The notes beneath the pieces were generated by a model. The model saw nothing but the letters and a program-made list of their open reading frames with translations. It ran no database searches and had not been told where the DNA came from. The translations under genes and the position numbers were made by a program. DNA of 56,912 nt, taken from assembly GCF_019050325.1 (NCBI RefSeq), contig NZ_VOMB01000018.1:1-56912 (forward strand), given 5' to 3'. This DNA is from [Mycobacterium] fortunisiensis (GTDB taxonomy: Bacteria; Actinomycetota; Actinomycetes; Mycobacteriales; Mycobacteriaceae). Positions 41,520 through 50,668 of the stretch are shown here, in pieces (the first letter of the stretch is position 1; each line of letters opens with the position of its first letter).

Positions 41520-42008
41520 ATGTTCAACCGCAAGAGTGTCAGTAACCTCATCCGCGCCGGTGTGGCCACCTGCGCCATCGCCGGCAGCCTGGCTGGAGCC
41601 GGCATCGCCACCGGCCTCGGGGTCGGCACCGCCTCCGCCGATGCCACCGACGACTATCCGATCCCCAACCGGATCCTGCGCACACCGTGCACGGCCGAAC
41701 AGATCATGGCCGCCGCCCGCGACGTCGAGCCGGTCTACTACGAGCGCTACATGATCGATTACAACAACAAGCCGGTCGCCGACCAGCAGGGCGCTCAGGA
41801 CCGGATCCACTGGTTCTTCTCGATGGACTACGCAGGCCGCCGCCAGTACTCCGAGAACATGGCCACCAACGCCTTCTTCGAGAACATGTCCTGGCGCTGG
41901 CCGAACTGGGCCAAGCTGTTCTTCAACAACAAGGGCGTCGCAGCCAACACCACCGACGTCTGCCAGAACTACCCGCCCAACGACATGTCGGTGTGGGACT
42001 GGCACTAG
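41520..42008 (+). CDS. Secreted DUF5078-like protein
   Basis: 162 residues. Signal peptide (ATCAIAGSLAGAGIATGLGVGTASA, cleavage near ASA about residue 41), then DDYPIPNRILRTPCTAEQIMAAARDVEPVYYERYMIDYNNKP and RRQYSENMATNAFFENMSWRWPNWAKLFFNN with a final Cys in DVCQNYPP. The pattern corresponds to the mycobacterial DUF5078-like group; function unknown. Starts at ATG 41520 with GAGCGAG upstream, 38 nt after the DUF732 stop, so the two probably share a transcript. An intrinsic terminator follows. Confidence 0.85.
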   Translation: MFNRKSVSNLIRAGVATCAIAGSLAGAGIATGLGVGTASADATDDYPIPNRILRTPCTAEQIMAAARDVEPVYYERYMIDYNNKPVADQQGAQDRIHWFFSMDYAGRRQYSENMATNAFFENMSWRWPNWAKLFFNNKGVAANTTDVCQNYPPNDMSVWDWH

Positions 42009-42023
42009 TTCCGGGGTTCGACA

Positions 42024-42071
42024 GGGGTTGGGTTTCGTTGCCGTGATCGGCGGTGAAGCCCAGCCCCTTTT
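42024..42071 (+). terminator. Intrinsic terminator after the DUF5078-like gene
   Basis: GGGGTTGGGTTTC (42024-42036) pairs with GAAGCCCAGCCCC (42055-42067), 13 bp with two G-U wobbles; an inner GCCG/CGGC stem (42040-42051) tightens the loop, and TTTT (42068-42071) follows. This is a textbook rho-independent terminator 16 nt after the stop. Confidence 0.9.
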
Positions 42072-42248
42072 CGTTAGCTGCATCACAGTCGTCGGGCCGA
42101 TCGCCGCCCACGTATGTCCAGCGCAACCCGCAACGGCGGCGTGACCTGTCGTTACGTGCACCGTGGCGAAGGTTGGCGGGCGCCGACTGCGGGCCCCCGG
42201 GGTGGCACCATCACACCTGTGTCGCCGTTTTGTCACTCACTTAAATAA
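42072..42248. other. Intergenic stretch upstream of the mmpS promoter
   Basis: About 180 bp of GC-rich sequence after the terminator, becoming A/T-rich from 42225. No open reading frame or structured RNA was recognised. Confidence 0.5.
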
Positions 42249-42276
42249 GCTAATATCTCGCTAAGTTTTAGTTAGC
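42249..42276. promoter_or_regulatory. GCTAA repeats upstream of mmpS (candidate operator)
   Basis: GCTAA occurs at 42249-42253 and 42260-42264; the second copy forms an inverted repeat with TTAGC at 42272-42276 (7-nt spacer). The A/T-rich setting about 135-160 bp before ATG 42411 fits a promoter operator. TTAGTTAGCC overlaps half of the mycobacterial iron box consensus, but the second half does not match, so IdeR control is unproven. Confidence 0.45.
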
Positions 42277-42410
42277 CATTCGGCTAGACAGGCACGATAT
42301 ATCGAGGTGAACATGGTGCACACACGCTTCCCCGCGAGCGGCCGTGCCGCCATGTCGGCCACGCCTGATCGCCCCATCGCCCACAATCGACGGACCGGTA
42401 CCCACTGACG

Positions 42411-42884
42411 ATGACCAAAGCGACGAAAAGCTCTCGCCGGAAACAGTTTTCACTCTCTGGCCTGGCGAAGAAATTTTGGATTCCGTTGATCATCGCCGCG
42501 GTGGTGCTGGTCGGCGGATTCACGGTGATGCGGGTGCGCACGTTCTTCGGCGCCGGCGACGGGTCGGGCATCTCCAGCGCCAAGGTCGATGACACCAAGC
42601 CGTTCGACCCCAAGGTCGTGGTCTATGAGATCTACGGCGAGCCGGGTGCCTACGCCGACGTGAACTACCTCGACCTCGACGCCCAGCCGCAACGCATCGA
42701 CGGGGTGACCCTGCCGTGGACGTTGCGGCTGGAATCGACCGCGCCGTCGGTGTTCCCCAACATCGTGGCCCAGGGCAACGGCGACACGATCAGCTGCCGC
42801 ATCACCGTCGATGACGAAGTCAAAGACGAGAGAACCTCCAACGGCGTGAACGCCCAAACCTTCTGCTTGGTGAAATCTGCATGA
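42411..42884 (+). CDS. MmpS family membrane protein
   Basis: 157 residues: basic cytoplasmic N-terminus, one membrane segment ([18 protein letters not shown], about 24-41), then an extracellular beta-sandwich with [75 protein letters not shown] (two cysteines likely disulfide-bonded). MmpS proteins assist MmpL exporters of siderophores or lipids. The last four bases overlap the MmpL start (ATGA), so the genes are one unit. The most likely relatives are MmpS4/MmpS5. Confidence 0.95.
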   Translation: MTKATKSSRRKQFSLSGLAKKFWIPLIIAAVVLVGGFTVMRVRTFFGAGDGSGISSAKVDDTKPFDPKVVVYEIYGEPGAYADVNYLDLDAQPQRIDGVTLPWTLRLESTAPSVFPNIVAQGNGDTISCRITVDDEVKDERTSNGVNAQTFCLVKSA

Positions 42885-45778
42885 GCAACTACGACGCCCC
42901 GACCGAAGCATTCCCGGTCAGCGGGCCGAGACCGGCTCAGCACCGCGGGATCGCCAAGTGGATCCGCCGGTTGGCTGTGCCGATCATCATCGGCTGGATC
43001 GCGCTGATCGCCGTGCTGAACGTCGCCGTGCCTCAGCTCGAAGAGGTCGGGAAGATGCGCTCGGTGTCGATGAGCCCGGACGAGGCGCCGTCGATGATCG
43101 CCATGAAGCGCGTCGGCGAGGTCTTTCAAGAATTCAAGTCCAACAGCTCGGTGATGGTGGTGCTCGAGGGCGACGAGCCCCTCGGTGACGACGCGCACGA
43201 CTACTACGACGAGGTCGTCGACAAGCTCGAGGCCGACAAGGAGCACGTCGAGCACGTCCAGGATTTCTGGGGCGATCCGCTGACCGCCTCCGGCGCCCAG
43301 AGCTCCGACGGCAAAGCCTCCTACGTGCAGGTCTACACCGCGGGTAACCAGGGCGAGGCGCTGGCCAACGAATCGGTCGAAGCCGTCCAGAAGATCGTCG
43401 AGAGCGTCACCCCGCCGGCCGGGGTGAAGGCCTACGTCACCGGCCCGGCCGCCCTGGCCGCCGACCAGCACATCGCCGGTGACCGCAGCGTCCAGATCAT
43501 CGAGGCGCTGACCTTCACGGTCATCATCATCATGTTGCTGCTGGTCTACCGCTCCATCGTCACGGTGATCCTCACCCTGGTGATGGTGGTGCTGTCCCTG
43601 TCGGCCGCCCGCGGGGTGATCGCTTTTCTGGGCTACTACAACATCATTGGCCTGTCCACGTTCGCCACCAACCTGTTGGTGACGCTGGCCATCGCCGCGT
43701 CCACCGACTACGCCATCTTCCTGATCGGGCGATATCAAGAGGCCAGAAGTGTCGGCGAGGACCGAGAACAGGCCTACTACACCATGTTCCACGGCACCGC
43801 CCACGTGGTGCTGGGTTCAGGACTGACCATCGCCGGCGCCACCTTGTGCCTGCACTTCACCAACCTGCCGTACTTCCAGTCCCTCGGTTTCCCGTTGGCC
43901 ATCGGCATGGTCACCGGCGTGATCGCCGCCCTCACCCTGGGGCCGGCCATCATCACGGTGGCCACCAGGTTCGGCAAGACCCTGGAGCCCAAGCGGGCCA
44001 TGCGGACCCGCGGCTGGCGCAAAATCGGTGCGGCCGTGGTGCGTTGGCCGGCACCGATCCTGATCTCGACCATCGCGCTGGCCCTCGTCGGTCTGCTGAC
44101 CCTGCCCGGCTACCGGACCAACTACAACGACCGGGTCTATCTGCCGGCTGATCTGCCGGCCAACACCGGATATGCCGCATCCGACCGGCACTTCTCGCAG
44201 GCCCGGATGAACCCCGAGTTGCTGCTGATCGAAAGCGATCACGACCTGCGCAACTCCGCGGACTTCCTGGTCGTCGACCGGATTGCCAAGCGAATCTTCC
44301 AGGTACCCGGCATTTCTCGGGTGCAGGCCATCACCCGCCCGCAGGGAACGACGATCGAGCACACCTCGATCCCGTTCCAGATCAGCATGCAGGGCACCAC
44401 CCAGATGATGAACATGAAATACATGCAGGACCGCATGAAGGACATGTTGGTGATGGCCGACAACATGCAGACCACCGTCGACACCATGGAAAAGATGCTG
44501 ACGCTGGTCGGGCAGATGTCCGACACCACCCACAGCATGGTCGGCAAGATGCACGGGATGGTCGACGACGTTGCCGAAATGCGGGACCACATCGCCGATT
44601 TCGACGATTTCTTCCGCCCGATCCGCAACTACCTGTACTGGGAACCGCACTGCTACGACATCCCGATGTGCCAGTCGATCCGGGCGATCTTCGACACCCT
44701 CGACGGCATCGACACCATGACCGACGACATCCAGAACATGATGCCGGACATGGATCGGCTCGATGAGCTGATGCCGCAGATGCTCACGATCATGCCGCCG
44801 ATGATCGACACGATGAAGCGGATGAAGTCCATGATGCTGACCATGCAGGCGACCATGGGTGGTCTGCAGGATCAGATGGAAGCGATGATGGAGAACCAGA
44901 CGGCCATGGGCCAGGCGTTCGACGCTTCCAAGAACGACGACTCGTTCTACCTGCCGCCGGAGACCTTCGAGAACCCCGACTTCAAGCGCGGCATGAAGAT
45001 GTTCCTGTCGCCGGACGGGCACGCGGTGCGGTTCATCATCAGCCATGAGGGCGATCCGATGAGCCCCGAGGGCATCTCGCACATCGATCCGATCAAGAAC
45101 GCCGCCAAGGAGGCGATCAAGGGCACCCCGCTGGAGGGTTCCAAGATCTACCTCGGCGGTACCGCGGCCACCTTCAAGGACATGCAGGAAGGCGCCAACT
45201 ACGACCTGCTGATCGCCGGAATCGCGGCGCTGTGCCTGATTTTCATCATCATGCTGATCCTGACCCGCAGCGTGGTGGCCGCCGCCGTCATCGTCGGCAC
45301 CGTCGTGCTGTCCCTGGGCGCATCCTTCGGTTTGTCGGTGCTGATCTGGCAGCACCTGATCGGGCTGGAGTTGCACTGGATGGTGATCGCCATGGCGGTC
45401 ATCGTGCTGTTGGCCGTCGGTGCGGACTACAACCTGTTACTGGTCTCCCGGTTCAAAGAGGAGATCCATGCCGGTTTGAACACCGGCATCATCCGGGCCA
45501 TGGGCGGTACCGGGTCGGTGGTGACCTCGGCGGGCCTGGTGTTCGCGTTCACCATGATGTCGATGGCGGTCAGCGAGCTGGCCGTGATCGGTCAGGTGGG
45601 CACCACGATCGGCCTGGGCCTGCTGTTCGACACCCTGGTGATCCGGTCGTTCATGACCCCGTCGATCGCGGCGCTGCTGGGCAAGTGGTTCTGGTGGCCC
45701 CAACGGGTGCGGCAGCGCCCGCTGCCGGCACCGTGGCCGACGCCGACGCGGCGCGATCCGCAGGACAGCTTGGTCTAG
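42881..45778 (+). CDS. MmpL family RND exporter
   Basis: 965 residues, two RND repeats: six membrane segments after the first periplasmic loop and six after the second, with the Asp-Tyr-containing segments [17 protein letters not shown] (about 273-289) and [15 protein letters not shown] (about 846-860) of the proton relay. The second periplasmic loop (about 490-690) is a long, methionine-rich helical hairpin ([20 protein letters not shown] ... [19 protein letters not shown]), the MmpL4/5-type coiled coil. It exports a siderophore or related lipid with MmpS. The C-terminus is short and basic/Pro-rich. Confidence 0.95.
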   Translation: MSNYDAPTEAFPVSGPRPAQHRGIAKWIRRLAVPIIIGWIALIAVLNVAVPQLEEVGKMRSVSMSPDEAPSMIAMKRVGEVFQEFKSNSSVMVVLEGDEPLGDDAHDYYDEVVDKLEADKEHVEHVQDFWGDPLTASGAQSSDGKASYVQVYTAGNQGEALANESVEAVQKIVESVTPPAGVKAYVTGPAALAADQHIAGDRSVQIIEALTFTVIIIMLLLVYRSIVTVILTLVMVVLSLSAARGVIAFLGYYNIIGLSTFATNLLVTLAIAASTDYAIFLIGRYQEARSVGEDREQAYYTMFHGTAHVVLGSGLTIAGATLCLHFTNLPYFQSLGFPLAIGMVTGVIAALTLGPAIITVATRFGKTLEPKRAMRTRGWRKIGAAVVRWPAPILISTIALALVGLLTLPGYRTNYNDRVYLPADLPANTGYAASDRHFSQARMNPELLLIESDHDLRNSADFLVVDRIAKRIFQVPGISRVQAITRPQGTTIEHTSIPFQISMQGTTQMMNMKYMQDRMKDMLVMADNMQTTVDTMEKMLTLVGQMSDTTHSMVGKMHGMVDDVAEMRDHIADFDDFFRPIRNYLYWEPHCYDIPMCQSIRAIFDTLDGIDTMTDDIQNMMPDMDRLDELMPQMLTIMPPMIDTMKRMKSMMLTMQATMGGLQDQMEAMMENQTAMGQAFDASKNDDSFYLPPETFENPDFKRGMKMFLSPDGHAVRFIISHEGDPMSPEGISHIDPIKNAAKEAIKGTPLEGSKIYLGGTAATFKDMQEGANYDLLIAGIAALCLIFIIMLILTRSVVAAAVIVGTVVLSLGASFGLSVLIWQHLIGLELHWMVIAMAVIVLLAVGADYNLLLVSRFKEEIHAGLNTGIIRAMGGTGSVVTSAGLVFAFTMMSMAVSELAVIGQVGTTIGLGLLFDTLVIRSFMTPSIAALLGKWFWWPQRVRQRPLPAPWPTPTRRDPQDSLV

Positions 45779-46545
45779 GCGGCCCGCTCCAGCTCCGATT
45801 TGAGACCGGACAGCTTGAGCGGCCAGCCGCGCGAGACCAACTCTCGCACCACGCCATCCACGCCGAGACCGTCGTGGACCAGGGTGAGCTTGACCTGGTC
45901 CCCGACGGTTTCGATGTCGAAGGCCACCCGTGACCGGGGTTCGCCCGCGGCCGCGGCGATCGTCTCCTCGCTCAGTTGCGGGTCGATCCGGCGCAGCTCG
46001 GGCGTGAACGTGTGGAAGGTGAACGCCAACCGGCGGTAGGGATCGGATTCCAGCACCATCTGCTCGGGGTGCTCGATGCGCACCCCGTCTTCGATCCAGG
46101 TGTAGGACGAGCCCTTCAGCCAGTCCGACTCGATGCCGTGCCCCAGGTAGCTGCGGGAGAACGCCGGGTTGGTGATCGCCTGCCACAGCCGTTCCGGGGT
46201 GGTGTGGATATAGGTGACGTAGACGAACTCGCTCACCGTCGGGTGCTCCAACACCGTCTTGAGGCCGGCCTGCCCATGAGCGCGGGCGTGGGCGTAGTGG
46301 TCGATCCAGCGGTCGGCGACGGTGGTGATCGGCTCGGTATTGAGGTAATGCCGCTTTTCCCGCCCCACACGCCTCGTGGTGACGAGATTGGCGGTTTCCA
46401 GTACCGCCAGGTGCTTGCTGACCGACTGCCGGGTCATCGACAGGCCACCGCACAGCTCCCGCAAGCTCTGTCCGTTCTGTTCGTCGAGGCTCTCGAGCAG
46501 CCGCCGCCGAGTGGCGTCGGCCAGCGCTTTGAAGACGTCGTCCAT
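45775..46545 (-). CDS. ArsR-SRPBCC fusion regulator
   Basis: 256 residues. N-terminal winged helix of the ArsR type ([20 protein letters not shown] then [34 protein letters not shown], about 1-70) fused to a C-terminal SRPBCC/AHSA1 hydrophobic-cavity domain ([18 protein letters not shown] ... [20 protein letters not shown]). It should sense a ligand in the SRPBCC pocket and repress its own promoter. Start ATG 46545 has a GAGGGGG stretch upstream; the longer frame to 46593 would put the start inside the operator. The 3' end overlaps the MmpL gene by 4 bp. Confidence 0.88.
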   Translation of the reverse strand: MDDVFKALADATRRRLLESLDEQNGQSLRELCGGLSMTRQSVSKHLAVLETANLVTTRRVGREKRHYLNTEPITTVADRWIDHYAHARAHGQAGLKTVLEHPTVSEFVYVTYIHTTPERLWQAITNPAFSRSYLGHGIESDWLKGSSYTWIEDGVRIEHPEQMVLESDPYRRLAFTFHTFTPELRRIDPQLSEETIAAAAGEPRSRVAFDIETVGDQVKLTLVHDGLGVDGVVRELVSRGWPLKLSGLKSELERAA

Positions 46546-46590
46546 CTGTCCGGGTTCCCCCTCACCTACGTCGGTACCGGAGCCGCCACT

Positions 46591-46618
46591 CATTATGCAG
46601 CCATTTGGTTGCATAATG
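46591..46618. promoter_or_regulatory. 28-bp palindromic operator of the ArsR-SRPBCC gene
   Basis: CATTATGCA (46591-46599) and TGCATAATG (46610-46618) are perfect 9-bp reverse complements with a 10-nt spacer that itself contains CCA/TGG symmetry. It lies 46 bp upstream of ATG 46545 and overlaps a CATAAT-like -10 on the minus strand, so a bound repressor would block RNA polymerase. Confidence 0.8.
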
Positions 46619-47039
46619 GGCCTCGCCCGCCTTCGACAGGCCCCCTGGACCCGGGCCGTGGTCGGTTTCCCCGGTCGGCGTCCAGCCACCGTCCGGCGCC
46701 GCTGAGGCGTTGCCGAAATTGCACCGCCCGGACCTGTTCCCCGCCGCGGCGTCGTCACCGGCCCCAGGCAGGCAGCATCACCCCCTCGACGCCGACCGCC
46801 CCACCGCATCATGATCGAAATACCTATGAAACCAATGTAATTCACGCCTCCCGTGACAGATCGAACCCCCTGAATCCGCGCCGAACCGCAGCACAAGTCC
46901 AGTGCCGCAGCACTATTCACCGAGAACACGCCCGGTCATCGCGCGACGGTTTCCTACCCGCCACCGGCAACCGAATAACCATCGCGGACAACCACACTCG
47001 ATCAGCCAAAGCGTGAAGCAGTCCATACCCACCGATGGT
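46619..47039. other. Gene-free region between ArsR-SRPBCC and NlpC/P60 genes
   Basis: About 420 bp of GC-rich sequence. Reading frames are present but lack coding-like composition or recognisable products. It contains no structured RNA that I can identify; the promoter elements of the next gene lie at its right end. Confidence 0.5.
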
Positions 47040-47055
47040 TGTGAACGGAGTCACA
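47040..47055. promoter_or_regulatory. Perfect CRP-type site upstream of the NlpC/P60 gene
   Basis: TGTGA-ACGGAG-TCACA matches the mycobacterial CRP consensus TGTGA-N6-TCACA at all ten defined bases. It is centred about 50 bp before ATG 47098, just upstream of TAGCGT (47084-47089), the probable -10. That position suits activation by cAMP-CRP. Confidence 0.75.
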
Positions 47056-47097
47056 TATTTTGCCCACCCAAAATCAGCTCTGCTAGCGTCCGGCCGC

Positions 47098-47781
47098 ATG
47101 TTTGCTATCGCCACGCTTATGGCGCTTGTCCAGCAGGTTTCGGGCACGCCGTACATCTCAGGTGGAGACTCCCCGGCCGGCACGGACTGCTCGGGCCTGG
47201 CTTCCTGGATCAGCAATGCAGCCACCGGTCGCCCCGTCTACGGCGACCGGTTCCACACCGGCAACCAGGAGCGGGCGCTGCTGGCCCGCGGCTTCAAGTA
47301 CGGCACCCAGCCCGGTGCCCTGGTGATCGGCTGGAACAGCGGCCACACCGCGGTGACCCTGCCGGACGGCACCGCGGTGTCCTCGGGCGAAGGTGGCAGC
47401 GGGGTCAAGATCGGTGGCGGTGGCGCCTATCAGCGGCAGTTCAACCACCACATGTATCTGCCGGCCGAGGCACTCCCCCCGGCGCCCGCGGACGCTCCGC
47501 CGCCCTTCGGCGCTCCGCCGCCCCCGGCACCGATCGAGTTGATGGGCGCACCGGCTCCCGTCGACCCGTTCGCCCCGCCGCCACCGCCCCCGGCCGACCC
47601 GTTCGCCCCGCCGGTCGACCCGATGGCAGCTCCGGCCCCGATCGATCCGTTCGCCCCGCCGCCGCCGGCCGACCCGTTCGCCCCGGTGGACCCGATGGCC
47701 GCCCCCGCGCCGATCGTGCTGGACGTACCGCCGCCCCCGGCGCCGCCCGCGCCCGAGGAACCCGCTCCGTTCGCGGTCTGA
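47098..47781 (+). CDS. NlpC/P60-like cysteine peptidase domain with proline-rich repeat tail
   Basis: 227 residues. The N-terminal domain (about 1-125) has GTPYISGGDSPAGTDCSGLASWI (catalytic Cys), DRFHTGNQERALLARGF and GWNSGHTAVTLPDGT (catalytic His). The C-terminal 95 residues are Pro-rich repeats of the type ADPFAPPxPPADPFAPVDPMAAPAPI. No signal peptide is evident. ATG 47098 is chosen since TAGCGT lies 8 nt before it and the CRP site would otherwise fall within the frame that starts at 47035. It probably binds or cuts peptidoglycan. Confidence 0.85.
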   Translation: MFAIATLMALVQQVSGTPYISGGDSPAGTDCSGLASWISNAATGRPVYGDRFHTGNQERALLARGFKYGTQPGALVIGWNSGHTAVTLPDGTAVSSGEGGSGVKIGGGGAYQRQFNHHMYLPAEALPPAPADAPPPFGAPPPPAPIELMGAPAPVDPFAPPPPPPADPFAPPVDPMAAPAPIDPFAPPPPADPFAPVDPMAAPAPIVLDVPPPPAPPAPEEPAPFAV

Positions 47782-47834
47782 GATCACACCGGTCGGTAGC
47801 CGGAGAGTCGCGATCGTTCGGCTAACGTCGGCGT

Positions 47835-48584
47835 GTGATCGTGCTCCTGCCACCGTCGGAGACCAAGCGCACCGGCGGGGACGGCCCGCCGCTGCGTCTG
47901 GACACCCTGAGCTCCCCCGCCCTCACCCCGCTTCGTCAGTCGCTGGTCGACGAACTGGTGGAGCTCGCCGGGGATCCGCCGGCCTGCCGCACCGCCCTGG
48001 GCCTCTCCGCCGGCCAGGACGCTGAGATCGAGCGCAATGCCGCACTGTGGCGGGCGCCCACCATGCCGGCCATCGAGCGCTACACCGGGGTGCTCTACGA
48101 CGCTCTGGACGTCGGTTCGCTACGCGGCGCAGCGGTTGCCCGTGCCCGTGCCCGGCTAGCGGTGGGCTCGGCCCTGTTCGGCCTGCTGCGCGCCGACGAC
48201 GAGGTGCCTGCCTACCGACTGTCCGCGTCCTCGAAGCTGCCGGGGCAACCCGGCCTCGTCAAGCGCTGGCGCCCACTGCTGGAGCCGGTGCTCGCCGACC
48301 TGGCCGCCGGCGAGCTCATCGTGGACCTACGCTCCGGCTCCTACGCCGGCCTCGGCCGCGTCGCAGGCGCCGTCCGGGTACAGGTGCTGGCCGAGCACCC
48401 CGACGGGCACCGCACCGTGGTGAGTCACTTCAACAAGGCGCACAAGGGTCAGCTGGCCCGCGCACTGGTCAGCTCCAGGGCCGAACCCAACGATGCCGCC
48501 GCCGTGGCCACCGTCGCGCGCCGCGCCGGGATGACCGTCGAACGCGTCGGCGACGAACTGACCGTCGTGGTGCCGGCCGGGTGA
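47835..48584 (+). CDS. yaaA: YaaA/DUF328 peroxide stress response protein
   Basis: 249 residues. Family motifs: MIVLLPPSETKR at the N-terminus, YTGVLYDALD (about 76-85), SALFGLLRADD, YRLSASSKLPG, LIVDLRSGSYAGLG and SHFNKAHKGQLAR near residue 200. In E. coli YaaA limits iron-dependent DNA damage during peroxide stress. TAACGT lies 6 nt before GTG 47835, so the transcript is leaderless. It ends 10 nt before the tandem repeats at the end of the convergent TauD-family gene. Confidence 0.93.
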   Translation: MIVLLPPSETKRTGGDGPPLRLDTLSSPALTPLRQSLVDELVELAGDPPACRTALGLSAGQDAEIERNAALWRAPTMPAIERYTGVLYDALDVGSLRGAAVARARARLAVGSALFGLLRADDEVPAYRLSASSKLPGQPGLVKRWRPLLEPVLADLAAGELIVDLRSGSYAGLGRVAGAVRVQVLAEHPDGHRTVVSHFNKAHKGQLARALVSSRAEPNDAAAVATVARRAGMTVERVGDELTVVVPAG

Positions 48585-48594
48585 CCCCGCCGGG

Positions 48595-48675
48595 TCAGGC
48601 CGGCCCGAACGGCTCGCCGTCTCAGGCTGCCTCGAACGGCTCGCCGTCTCAGGCTGCCTCGAACGGCTCGCCGTC
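48595..48675 (-). repeat. Three 27-bp tandem copies of a gene end including its stop codon
   Basis: Reading the minus strand, 48675-48649, 48648-48622 and 48621-48595 each encode DGEPF(E/G)(A/P)A followed by TGA. The first two copies are identical; the third differs at a few bases. Only the first is translated as the C-terminus of the TauD-family gene. Tandem duplication of the terminal 9 codons with the stop is the simplest origin. Confidence 0.9.
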
Positions 48676-49566
48676 CAACGCCACCGAGGGACGGCCGTCG
48701 GGTCCCGCCGGCACATCCCCCACCAGCGTCACCCGGTACAACCGGCGATCGTGGTCACCGGTGAGGTCCGACGGGGCGAGATGCACAGTGGCGCGGTTGT
48801 CCCAGAACGCGATGCTGCCCGGCTCCCACTTGAACCGCACGGTGTACTCCGGCCGCACCAGCTCGTCGTAGAACAACCCCAGCAGCCGGCGGCTCTCGTG
48901 CGGTGAGACGTCGACGATGTGGCTGGTGAAACCCGGGTTGACGTACAGCGCGCGCTCTCCGGTCTCGGGATGCACCCGCACCACCGGGTGCTCGGTGAGC
49001 AGTGGACGACGCTGCACTCGACGCTGATAGTCCTCGGTCGCCGTCGTGCCGTCCGGCGGCGAGAAGCGGTGCACGGCCCGCAGGCCATCGGCCAGTCGCT
49101 GCAACGGTGCGGACAAACCCTCATACGCCGCAACGGTGTTGGCCCATTGGGTGTCGCCGCCGTATGGCGGGATCACCTCGGCCCGAAGGATCGACGCCGC
49201 AGGCGGATTCACCGCCGCGGTCACATCGGCATGCCAATTCGCCTTGTCGTAGCCGCGGCTGCTGCCGTAGCGGGCCTTGAAGCGGTCGGCGAAGATCGGG
49301 TAGATCGTCGGATAGTCCGGGTCCGGGATGGAGTCGAACAACGGATGGGCCGGGGTCGGTGAACCGAACGCCCGGGCCAGCCGCAGGTGATCGTCGTGAC
49401 CGATGAACTGGCCGCGGAAGAACACCACCTTCCACTTGAGCAGCGCGGCACGGATTTCGGTGACGTGCTCCGCGAGCAGCGGTGCGGTCAGGTCGATTCC
49501 GTGGATCTCGGCGCCGATCCAGCCGGCCTGCGGCCGGATACTCAATGCGGTCGTCGTTTGCGTCAT
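48649..49566 (-). CDS. TauD/TfdA-family Fe(II)/2-oxoglutarate dioxygenase (sulfonate/alkylsulfate type)
   Basis: 305 residues. Fe ligands: HxD in NWHADVTAAV (about 115-124) and a distal His in RATVHLAPSDL (about 258-268); the 2-oxoglutarate Arg is in RLYRVTLVGD. The sequence is close to mycobacterial type II alkylsulfatases (VVRVHPETGERALYVN, IAFWDNRA) that free sulfite or sulfate from sulfonates or alkyl sulfates. ATG 49566 is the last gene of the transporter operon, 22 nt after the binding protein stop. The C-terminal nine codons are tandemly repeated beyond the stop. Confidence 0.9.
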   Translation of the reverse strand: MTQTTTALSIRPQAGWIGAEIHGIDLTAPLLAEHVTEIRAALLKWKVVFFRGQFIGHDDHLRLARAFGSPTPAHPLFDSIPDPDYPTIYPIFADRFKARYGSSRGYDKANWHADVTAAVNPPAASILRAEVIPPYGGDTQWANTVAAYEGLSAPLQRLADGLRAVHRFSPPDGTTATEDYQRRVQRRPLLTEHPVVRVHPETGERALYVNPGFTSHIVDVSPHESRRLLGLFYDELVRPEYTVRFKWEPGSIAFWDNRATVHLAPSDLTGDHDRRLYRVTLVGDVPAGPDGRPSVALDGEPFEAA

Positions 49567-49588
49567 CTGTGATCCTTTCTGGGAGTCG

Positions 49589-50668
49589 TTACGGCGTCAG
49601 TGATTTCGGTATGACACCGTCGAGTTCGTTCTGCGCGGTGACGATGTCGTTGTAGCGACCGTCCACATAGGGCTTCACATCGACGTGGCTCTTGATGGTC
49701 CCGGTGTCGTACAAGCCGTCGGCAACGGTCTGGAACAACGCGGTGGAATCCGCGTCGATCGGGTAGTACGAGGCGATCCCATCTTCGTCGTAGAGCTTGC
49801 GGCCCTGATCGAAAGTGATGCCCTGCACCGCGACGTAGTACTGGTCGATCCACTGGTCGGAGTGCGTGTCCTTCCAGTTGTTTGCCGCGACGGCGCGACC
49901 GACATAGTCACCGATGGCGGCTTCTTTGGCCGGGTCGTCGAGCACGTCACGGCGCACGATCAAGGTCTGGATACCGGTGTTGATCCCCTTGCCGTCACCG
50001 AGAATCGGCGGCTCACCCAACTGGTAGTACTGGTTGCCCAGCACGATCGCGGCATCGACGGCGTCGGCGGCAAACGTCGGAACCACCTCTGCCCCAGCCA
50101 GTTCCACCGGATGCACATCGGTTCGCAAGTCCAGTCCGTGCCGTTTGAGCAACGCAGCCGTGATCATGTGGCGCCCCGATCCCGGTGGATAGGCCACCCG
50201 TTTACCCCGGAGATCTTCGATGCGTTTCACCCCACTGTCGGGACGCGCCACCAGGTAATAGCCGCCGCTGGTCCCGGGGTTGGCCTGCAACCCGATCGTC
50301 ACCAGGTCGGTGACCCCACTGTCGACCGCGATCGGCACCGGCGCCTCGCCGATCGCACCCACGTCGGCGGCTCCCGAGCGCAACGACTCGATCACCGCCG
50401 CCCCACCGCTGAAGTCGGCGAAATCGACCTCGTAGGGTGCGTCGTGGCCGGCATTCGCCAGTTTCCAGGGCAGCGACTGGGTCCCGTTCTGCTCGGCGAT
50501 GACGAGCTTGGTGCCGGCGGGCACCTCGGTCTTGGCCGCGATCTGCACGGTGTCGATGGCACCTCCGGACTCGTCGTCGGACAACCCGCACGCGCTGAAC
50601 AGCAACGGCACCAACAACAGCACGGCACACCGGCGCGGGCCTGCACCACCAAAAAGCATGTGATTCAT
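49589..50668 (-). CDS. ABC transporter substrate-binding lipoprotein (aliphatic sulfonate type)
   Basis: 359 residues. Lipobox LFSAC (Cys27) follows a hydrophobic signal; the mature NMT1/SsuA-like domain shows KLVIAEQNGTQSLPWKLA, SGGAAVIESLRSGAADVGAIGEAPVP (substrate cleft) and RGKRVAYPPGSGRHMI. It is exported, lipid-anchored, and hands sulfonates or alkyl sulfates to the permease. The ATG (or ATG three codons later) overlaps the ATPase stop (ATGA, 50665-50668). Confidence 0.9.
   Translation of the reverse strand: MNHMLFGGAGPRRCAVLLLVPLLFSACGLSDDESGGAIDTVQIAAKTEVPAGTKLVIAEQNGTQSLPWKLANAGHDAPYEVDFADFSGGAAVIESLRSGAADVGAIGEAPVPIAVDSGVTDLVTIGLQANPGTSGGYYLVARPDSGVKRIEDLRGKRVAYPPGSGRHMITAALLKRHGLDLRTDVHPVELAGAEVVPTFAADAVDAAIVLGNQYYQLGEPPILGDGKGINTGIQTLIVRRDVLDDPAKEAAIGDYVGRAVAANNWKDTHSDQWIDQYYVAVQGITFDQGRKLYDEDGIASYYPIDADSTALFQTVADGLYDTGTIKSHVDVKPYVDGRYNDIVTAQNELDGVIPKSLTP

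Noticed and set aside
42268..42286. IdeR iron box at the mmpS promoter
   Set aside because: Only about ten of nineteen consensus positions match and the second half-site is absent.
43817..45376. Minus-strand 519-residue frame in mmpL
   Set aside because: His/Val/Asp-rich antisense product without domains; the mmpL frame is certain.
47035..47097. Earlier start for the NlpC/P60-like gene
   Set aside because: It would place the CRP site and -10 box inside the coding sequence and lacks an RBS.
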